DNA from: Pseudozyma flocculosa PF-1
Lineage: Eukaryota > Basidiomycota > Ustilaginomycetes > Ustilaginales > Ustilaginaceae
Length of the DNA: 64,000 bases
NCBI RefSeq assembly: GCF_000417875.1
Contig: NW_006920891.1
Span: 268,308 to 332,307, forward strand
Direction of reading: 5' to 3'
The notes under the pieces were generated by a model that was not told the origin of the DNA, ran no database searches, and worked only from the letters and a program-made list of their open reading frames with translations. The translations under genes were made by a program, and so were the position numbers. Positions within the stretch are counted from its first letter, which is position 1; each line of letters begins with the position of its first letter. Positions 57,395 to 64,000 of this stretch are shown one piece after another.

Positions 57395-58478
57395 GGCCAG
57401 GCCCAGCGAGCCGGCCGCGGCGGCGCTGAGAGGGAGGCGCGGCTAGCAGAAGGCGATAAGGAATGCAGCGGCTAAGGAGGCGGGCGCATGGGAAGCAAAC
57501 GTCGGATAGAAAGCAGGAGGGATGGATGGTGGGATGGTTGGTGGTGGGAAGGGTCCGTCCAAGGCGCAGCGCCAACGAGCCTCGACAGAACGGCGAGCTT
57601 CCGCTCTGTATCGCTTTGGCCGTCGCCCGAGTTCCGGCTTGCCGCCGCCGACTTCCGATTTCCGTTGCCGAGGCAATCCTAGCTTGTGCCTGGCTGACAG
57701 ACCTGTAGCCTGCCGCTGCAAGCGCGAGCGTGGCACGCCGAGCTACAGTAGTAGCTGCCTTTGCGAGCCTGGACAGCCGAAGCGCTGAGCCAGGCGTGAA
57801 ACGAGGCTTTTTGGCTCTCTGACAGCTCGCCTCCCCCCACAGCCCCACGTCAACGACCGATGGATGACAAAAGGGCGTCAAGGCTCCATGGCGAGCAACA
57901 GCCAGGCCTGGCCTGCCTTACAAGCCCAGCCCTAGCGTATCGCCAGGATGGCCGCCGCGGCGGCGGCGGCGGCGGCGGAGGATTGCTGCTGCGCCACGCC
58001 GTGCCACATACGCCAACCTCTCCCTCCGTCGGAAGGCCCGGAATGGCCTGCCATTGAGGCAGGTCCACGCTGCTGCTAGGTACCACCGGCGACTACCTGG
58101 CACAGTGCCAACCTCGCTCCGACATCCGCTCCTCTCCATGTGTGGACCATGACGTGGCCTCGCTCCTCGAGACGCGCGGCCGACGACGTTGCGAGGAGCG
58201 TTGCCGGGCTGCCCAGCCTGCCCAGCCTGCCGTTCGGTAAGCCCTGTCAGGGTCCACGCCGTTCCTGCCGGCGTTGGCGGCGCGCGCGAAGCTGCTCCCC
58301 CCCCCTCCCCCCGCTTACAAAAACGTCGACGTCTTCCCGGGCCCCTCTCCTCCGCCCTCGCCTGGCTCCATCCTTCTTTGACCCTCTTGACGACGACCAC
58401 GACTGCGACTGCGACTGCGACTGCGACCTCGACCACGTCCCCCTCCCTCTTTCCCTCGCCCTCCCCCTTCCCGCGAGC
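57395..58478. promoter_or_regulatory. Divergent spacer TTI1 / cytochrome P450
   Basis: 1.08 kb. It holds a CCAGGCCTGGCC run (57900-57918), a (CGG)n tract (about 57951-57978) and a GACTGC repeat (about 58394-58430) before the P450 start. The P450 frame stays open upstream to 58140, but that stretch looks non-coding: no P450 homology, repetitive Arg/Asp/Cys. Confidence 0.55.
57951..57978. repeat. (CGG)n trinucleotide tract
   Basis: About nine CGG units in non-coding DNA within the TTI1/P450 spacer. Confidence 0.8.
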
Positions 58479-60476
58479 ATGACAGTCCATCTCGACCTCG
58501 CCCAGGGCCTGCACCTGCCTTTGGTCGGCAGCCATGCCTCGGCCCTCTACCACTCACACCCCGTTCTCGCCCTGCTGGCCGGCCTGGCGCTGCTGCCTCT
58601 GCTCGCCACCCTCGCCCTCGCCGCCTTTCTCGTGTCGCTCTCCATCTACCGCATGGTGACGGTCAATGTCACCCGCACCGAGCCCTACGCCCATCTCCGC
58701 CGTCCGAAGCACGCCGACAACTTCTTCCCCTGGTACGGCGACTTCGGTCTCATCCGACGCCTGCCCCCCACCGAGCCCCACCTCCTCTGGTGCAGGACGC
58801 TCGAGTCGAGCGTCTTCGTCTACCGCGGCCTCTTCTACTCGCCCCGCCTCTTCCTCGGCGACCCGCGCGCCATGGGCTACATCCTCAGCGCCTCCAACTC
58901 GTACGCCTACCCCAAGCCCAACGCCTCCCGCCTCGTCCTCCAGTCGCTCCTCGGCAAGGGCGTCCTCGTCGCAGAGGGCGACGTCCACAAGCGCCAGCGA
59001 AAGATCCTCCAGCCCGCCTTTGGCGTCTCGGCCATCCGCGACCTCACGCCCTTTTTCTTCAAGTACTCGGAGAAGCTCGCCGCCAAGATCGGAGAGATGG
59101 TTGACCGCTCCACCCAGCCCATCGACGAGGACAAGGGCCGCGGCGCCAACGGCGTCGACCGCGCCTACCTCCACCAGTCGGAGCCCTCGCGCACTGCCAG
59201 CCGGCCGGGCGCGCCCGTCCTCGACGTCTCCTTCTGGCTCAACCAGGCCACGCTCGACGTCATCGGCGACGCCGGCTTTGGCCACATCTTCAACGGCCTC
59301 GACGCCGCCTACGACCCGACCGCGCCCGAGGGCGCCAGCGGCGACGTCATCAACGCCTCCTTCCAGCGGCTGATGAAGGCCATGTCGCAGATCGGCTTTG
59401 TCCGCTTCATGCAGCTCTACCTCTCCGAGTTCCCCGGGCTGGGCTGGGTGCGCAACCTGCCCACAAAGAGGCAGAGGGCCATCGACGGCACCTACGCCGC
59501 GCTCGAGACCGTCTCCAAGGCCATCGTCGAGCAGAAGCGGCGCGAGATCCAGGGCGAGATGGCCGACGAGATCCGACAGCGCGGCGGCGACGCCGCCAGC
59601 GCCGGCCCGACGACCGTTACCAAGGCCGATTTCGACGAGCGCGACGAGGCGGCGACGACGGTGCGCCAGGACGGCACCACGATCTCGGCGGGCAAGGACC
59701 TGCTGCACCTCATGATGCGCGCCAACATGGCCGACGACGTGTCGCCGCGCGAAAAGCTGAGCGACGGCGAGCTGATTGGCCAGATCACGACGCTGCTGCT
59801 GGCGGGCAACGAGACGACGTCGACCCAGACCGGCTGGGCGCTCCACATCCTCGGCGACCACCCCGAGGTGCAGGCCATGCTGCGGGCCGAAATCCGCGAC
59901 CACTTTGGCGCGCGCATGGAGCGCCACGCCATCGGCTACGACGAGCTGATGAACATGCCCTATCTCGACCGCTTCGCAAAGGAGATGATGCGCTTCGCCT
60001 CGCCCGTCCCCTCGACGGTGCGCACCGCGACGCGCGCCGACACCATCCCGCTGTCCAAGCCCTACCCGACGCGCGATGGGCGCTCGACGTTTACCTCGGT
60101 GCCCATCTCGGCGGGGCAGGACCTCATCATCCCCATCCAGGCCATGAACCTCTCGACCGAAATCTGGGGTCCCACGGCGACCCAGTTCGATCCGGACCGA
60201 TGGCTCGACGACCGCCTGCCCGAGTCGGCCAAAAAGAGCGGCCTGCCCATGCACCTCATGACCTTCATCGCCGGCCCGCGCGGATGCATCGGCAACCGCT
60301 TCGCCATCGCAGAGTTCAAGGCCCTCATCTGCTCCCTCATCGGCAGGTTCCACTTTGAAAACGTAGAGGGATGGAAGGTCGAGAAGAAGCAGGCCATCAC
60401 CCTCCGCAGCAGGATCGAGGGTCAGGAGGACATCGGCCCGCAGATGCCCCTCCGCATCTCGCGCGTCGAAGCATAG
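58479..60476 (+). CDS. Cytochrome P450 monooxygenase (microsomal)
   Basis: Single-exon, 665-residue class II P450. A short N-terminus is followed by a signal-anchor helix (LALLAGLALLPLLATLALAA, about residues 29-48) that would fix it in the ER membrane. The oxygen-binding I-helix reads LLAGNETTSTQ (A442-T447), the K-helix ExxR is EMMR (E502-R505), the PERF-like region is FDPDRWLD, and the heme loop is FIAGPRGCIGNRF with the axial Cys603. C-terminal strands follow. The length exceeds the usual 500-550 because of extra loops (about residues 215-240 and 355-410). The start at 58479 gives a normal P450 N-terminus; an upstream in-frame ATG at 58149 is rejected. It needs a P450 reductase partner. 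Substrate unknown; general look is of a fungal fatty-acid or xenobiotic type enzyme, which is inference. Confidence 0.93.
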   Translation: MTVHLDLAQGLHLPLVGSHASALYHSHPVLALLAGLALLPLLATLALAAFLVSLSIYRMVTVNVTRTEPYAHLRRPKHADNFFPWYGDFGLIRRLPPTEPHLLWCRTLESSVFVYRGLFYSPRLFLGDPRAMGYILSASNSYAYPKPNASRLVLQSLLGKGVLVAEGDVHKRQRKILQPAFGVSAIRDLTPFFFKYSEKLAAKIGEMVDRSTQPIDEDKGRGANGVDRAYLHQSEPSRTASRPGAPVLDVSFWLNQATLDVIGDAGFGHIFNGLDAAYDPTAPEGASGDVINASFQRLMKAMSQIGFVRFMQLYLSEFPGLGWVRNLPTKRQRAIDGTYAALETVSKAIVEQKRREIQGEMADEIRQRGGDAASAGPTTVTKADFDERDEAATTVRQDGTTISAGKDLLHLMMRANMADDVSPREKLSDGELIGQITTLLLAGNETTSTQTGWALHILGDHPEVQAMLRAEIRDHFGARMERHAIGYDELMNMPYLDRFAKEMMRFASPVPSTVRTATRADTIPLSKPYPTRDGRSTFTSVPISAGQDLIIPIQAMNLSTEIWGPTATQFDPDRWLDDRLPESAKKSGLPMHLMTFIAGPRGCIGNRFAIAEFKALICSLIGRFHFENVEGWKVEKKQAITLRSRIEGQEDIGPQMPLRISRVEA

Positions 60477-60952
60477 CAACGCGGCGTAGCACCCAGCAGC
60501 GGCCAGTAGTGGTGGCAGCGGGCAGCAGGCAGCAGGCAGAAAGCAGCAGGCAGGGCGCGGGGTCAGCTCGGCCCGTCAGAGAAGCCGAGAGCTCCTCCCG
60601 TGCCACCCTCTTGTACTCACTCAGTCATCGCCCATGCGCGCGGTGGACGCCACTGGACCTTGCCTAACTTATTCATTCATCAGCTTTCCGTCTCCTGCCA
60701 ACGATAATGGTCTGGCTGCCCGCGGACGGGTTGTGATGATGATGATCGATTCGCTGGGAACTTTTTCGTCGGTCCGATGCCGAGCGGTGGGTGAGTTTGT
60801 GAGGACGAGGGGAATCGACGAGGGTGGGGTGAATGCGGGACGGAGACAGCGGTATACAATGACGAAGGGAGACCGAGACGGGAGCCTAGCTAGAGAACGA
60901 ACGAGGGGAAAGGGGTCGAGAAGGGAATCGCGGAACCGATACGTGTTGGACA

Positions 60953-61003
<51 letters not shown>

Positions 61004-61120
61004 CGTCTAATGATGATTGATGATCGTGAGCGGCGGCGGCGGCGATGCGAGATCGGACCGCCTCGACTCGGCTCGACTCGCGTGGGGGGGCGAGGAGGTC
61101 CGGAGACATGCCGAGCGAGC
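60477..61120. other. Convergent spacer P450 / perilipin-like gene
   Basis: 644 bp between stop codons. It contains a GA dinucleotide tract (60955-60993), which may be 3' untranslated sequence of the perilipin-like gene. No gene seen. Confidence 0.65.
60955..60993. repeat. (GA)n microsatellite
   Basis: About nineteen perfect GA units in non-coding DNA, 128-166 bp downstream of the perilipin-like stop codon on its strand. Confidence 0.92.
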
Positions 61121-62273
61121 TTAGTCGGAGCCGTTAGTGGCGGGCTTCTCGGTCGTCGCCGTTGTCGAGGTGCCGTTGGCGGCCGACGAGGGGTGGAGGA
61201 TGGCCTTCTGCAGCGCGGGCAGCGACTGCTCACGGACAAACTTGAGGACGTTGACGAAGCGCGTCGTGGCGGGCACGTCCGGGTTGCGGGCCTCCTTGCT
61301 CAGGCGCTCGTAGGTCTCGGTGAAGGTCTCGAGGACGGGGCCGACGCGCTTGCGGCCCTCGTCGGGCAGATTCGAGGCAAAGGCGCGGACGCGGTCGAGC
61401 TGTGGAGGGGGGGTATGGCGGCGAGGGAGGAGGGTGGAGCGCTCGTCGGTCAGTGACACGTTCGCGACNNNNNNNNNNNNNNNNNNNNNNNNNNNNNNNN
61501 NNNNNNNNNNNNNNNNNNNNNNNNNNNNNNNNNNNNNNNNNNNNNNNNNNNNNNNNNNNNNNNNNNNNNNNNNNNCCCGCGCCTGGCCGACTACTCACCT
61601 CGGCAAAGAGGGCGTTGGAGATGCCCTGGGCCTTCTGCGTCGCCTGGTCGCCCTCCTGCTTGCCGCGCGACGAGATGCTCTCGACGGTCTTGGCCAGGTT
61701 GGCCTGGAGGTCGCGGACGACGTCGGTGGCGCGCTGGAGGTAGGCGTTCTGGCTCTTGATCTCGTCAAACTTGGTGTGGGCGCCCTCGTAGGCGGGCACG
61801 ACGTGGGCGTCGTAGGCGGCCTTGGCGGGCGTGTAGACGCGCTCGCCGTACGCCTGCTGGATGGCGGCGGCGTAGGCCTGGACCAGGTTGCGGGCCTGGT
61901 CGGCGGGCGTCTTGGCGGCCTCGATGAGCTCGTTGGCGTTGGCGTGGAAGGGGTAGCTCCACCTGCTCTCGGCAAAGTCGAGCGACTTGACGGCGAGCGA
62001 GTCGACGTAGGCCAGCTGCGGGTGCAGGCGGCTCGTGATGGGCGAGGCGGCCTTGAGCGACGAGTTAAAGGCGCCCTGGCCAAACTGGTAGGTGTGGGCG
62101 AGGAGCGGGTGGGCGTTGATGGCCGACTGGGCAAACGAGAGCGAGTCCGACACGAGGGGGACGGCGGCGATGCGCTGGAGCGCCTCGCTGTGCTCAAAGG
62201 CGTCCTTGGCCGGGTTGGCCGACGAAGGCGAAGCGACCGAGGTCGGGGCGGGAGCAGTCTCGGCGGCGGACAT
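61121..62273 (-). CDS. Perilipin/CAP20-like lipid-droplet protein
   Basis: Two minus-strand exons, 62273-61599 and 61399-61121, give 317 residues; the join reads ALFAE-LDRVRAF. The protein has the perilipin-like pattern: an N-terminal helical PAT-like stretch (EALQRIAAVPLVSDSLSFAQ, PLLAHTYQFGQGAF, a LDFAESRWSYPF segment resembling the AD-x-x-LD-x-x-E motif), then amphipathic repeated helices rich in Ala, Gln and Lys, and a Thr/Ala tail. Fungal relatives (CAP20/MPL1) coat lipid droplets and influence lipolysis and infection turgor. The assembly gap at 61469-61575 lies wholly within the intron, so it does not break the protein model. Family is reasonably clear; function inferred from relatives. 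Confidence 0.78.
61469..61575. other. Assembly gap (107 N) inside the perilipin-like intron
   Basis: A run of N. The predicted donor (61598-61597) and acceptor (61401-61400) lie outside it, so the intron is about 199 nt including the gap. Unlike the first gap, its flanks show no duplicated sequence. Confidence 0.95.
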
Positions 62274-64000
62274 GGCTGCTAAGTAGCGGAGGTGTGTGGT
62301 TACCGGAGGTGGTGGTGGCGGCGACGGCGACGGTGGCAATCAGTGCAGTCGTGCGATGTGAGGGTGACCTCGCGTTGATAAGGCGGGACAGAGGGAGGGA
62401 GGGAAGGGCGAGATAGGGATGAGACGGCGATGGGAAGGAACGAAGGCGCACGGTGCCCGAGCGATGGGTAGATATAGGCGGGCAGAGCCAGGCTGGCAAT
62501 CCATGCCAGGCCAGCCACCGACCAAGCTGCTGATTGATGGGGCCGTGGCCCGTTCGTTGGCCGCCGTGATGCGCCGTCGGCAGGCTAAGCTTCGAGGAGC
62601 TTGGCTGGCTGGTTGCCTGGTGGGAGGGTTGGTTGGGGAGCGAGCGCCTTTCACGGGGCTGCCCACAGGCCAGGACAGGCCTGGCCAGGCCAGGCCTGCG
62701 TTGCTGCGCAGCGACCACGTCCATGAATTCCCGTCAACGAGGGGGGCGACAAAGTTTTCTGATGCCTGGCACAGCCCCCCCTGCCTGGCCTGCCACGCCT
62801 GCCACGCCATTGGCCGAGGCGAAGAAACCGCCGTACGGGTGCCACCTCGACGTCGCTCTCGACGCTCCCGGTCTTGTCTCTGTGTTGTTGTTCTGTGCAC
62901 GAGCGACCTGCGTTCGAGGTGGTGCGTGAAAGGCAGGGCGCGCCGCCGCCGCTGCTGTATCGAGGGTTCGGTGTCGCCCGTGCGTTTTGCCACAGCGCTG
63001 CCTGGCCTGCACCGGTACATGTCGCGCCATGCAGGGCGCTGCCGCCTTTAGGGTTTGCCTGCCTGCCTGCCTCGCTGTCCGGTCGACACCGGCGCGACCG
63101 AGTCGCCTTTCACGACCACAGCGACCTAACTTGACTGAGGCCTGGCCGCCTAGTAGGCGGCCTGGTGGCACGGTGTGTAGCAACGTCCGTCGTTGCCATT
63201 TGTTGTATGGCAGGCAGGCAGGCGCATTGACTCCTGTCTTATCGTCGTCGTTGTCGCATCGGCACGGCGCAGTCTGCAAGCACACCGGCCGTAGACGCAG
63301 ACGCAACGTACGGCGCTGATCACCAGCCGGCATGTCTGAGGCGTGGCACGACATCGCAGCCTAGCTAGAGGACGTACTCGCACCCTCGCCACCCTGTGCT
63401 CGGAAGGCTTCCGAGGCAGCCGTACAGTACGCACGCGTGTTGCCTGCTTGCCGCCGTACGACGACAAAGGTGGCCGGCCACGATGGCGAATTTTAGAGCT
63501 CGCCTCGCCTCGCCGCCCTCGCCTTCTCTGTCTGTGGCCCCGGGCAGCGCGGCGATGAAGCTGGCCTCCTCGCGACGAGGAAAGAGAATTCACACCGACC
63601 TCGCTCGAAACGACCGCCGGCGTTTGAAGATTCATACAAACGGCCGCTGCTGCCGCCGCCGCCACCTGCCCGACCATCAAGCAGGTGCCCACAACGATAT
63701 GCAGTATCTCGCTCCCTCCAGCGTATCGCTGCTCGTACGTGGCGTATGCTGCCATCGCCACCGACCATGGTGCTGGCTGCTGCTGCTGCTGCTGCCGACC
63801 TGCGGGCAGGTCGCACAGAGGAAGGCCGGGTAGGGGGCGCGATGCAAGGAGGGCTTGCTGTGGCGGGCGTCGAGCAGCAGCGCAGCGACGAGGAAGGCGC
63901 AGGCAGCAGGCGTTGAAAGGGCCTGGCCTAGTCCGGCCTCGCTTGGCTTGCCCGTGAAAACGTGCTGCGAAGACGTGGTTGGCTGGCTGGCTGACGCACC
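62274..64000. other. Right-end intergenic region, no supported gene
   Basis: 1.73 kb. The left part is the promoter side of the perilipin-like gene, with CCAGGC/GCCTGG clusters near 62483-62518 and 62666-62698. Further right there is more CCTGCC/GGCAGG-rich low-complexity sequence. Small ORFs on both strands lack domains or splice partners. A gene may begin beyond the edge, but nothing here shows it. Confidence 0.6.

Noticed and set aside
58554..60479. 641-codon antisense ORF opposite the P450
   Set aside because: Translates to Gly/Val/Arg/Leu strings with no domain; a mirror of GC-biased codon use on the sense strand.
62274..64000. Possible gene in right-end ORFs
   Set aside because: Cys/Arg-rich low-complexity translations on both strands with no conserved block.

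Overview
This is a GC-rich nuclear window of a basidiomycete fungus, most likely a smut-lineage (Ustilaginomycotina) species. The grounds are the gene set (Zds1, formin, FunK1 kinase, DUF7918, HRD1, Dop1) and many short spliceosomal introns, mostly about 100-140 nt with GTGAGT-type donors. No rRNA, tRNA, transposon, CRISPR array or bacterial-style operon was recognised. There are two assembly gaps (2688-2974 and 61469-61575). I rebuilt splice structures by hand from donor/acceptor pairs that keep frame and join conserved protein blocks. Almost all the long antisense ORFs are GC-driven shadows.

Layout, left to right. A truncated DYRK/Pom1-type kinase (+, runs off the left edge). A FunK1 fungal-type kinase (+). 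A carbohydrate block of a sugar-porter MFS transporter (-), a GH127 beta-L-arabinofuranosidase-like enzyme (+) and a secreted clan GH-A (GH39-like) glycosidase (+). A Rho-effector formin (+). DOP1 (-) and EXO84 (+), diverging from a 374-bp spacer. A fused dolichyl-diphosphatase/Rib2-type deaminase gene (-). Homocitrate synthase LYS20 (-). A Zds1-like protein (-). A twin-CX9C MIX17/CHCHD2 protein (-). A probable RNase P/MRP Rpr2-type zinc-ribbon protein (-). The HRD1 ERAD ubiquitin ligase (+). A DUF7918 protein (-). A small single-pass membrane protein of unknown function (+). TTI1 (-). A cytochrome P450 (+). A perilipin/CAP20-like lipid-droplet protein (-). The last 1.7 kb holds no gene I can support.

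Most genes are housekeeping: polarity and cytokinesis (DYRK, formin, Zds1, Exo84), Golgi/endosome and ER quality control (Dop1, Hrd1, dolichyl-PP phosphatase), lysine and riboflavin synthesis, and PIKK assembly (Tti1). The accessory-looking part is 7.4-14.8 kb, which reads as a small arabinoside or pectin-sugar utilisation cluster: secreted glycosidase, transporter, cytosolic GH127.

The most unusual gene is the in-frame fusion of an ER-membrane PAP2 dolichyl-diphosphatase with a riboflavin-type (DRAP) deaminase at 32.5-34.5 kb. A second theme is that clusters of CCAGGC/GCCTGG words sit a few hundred bases upstream of many start codons.
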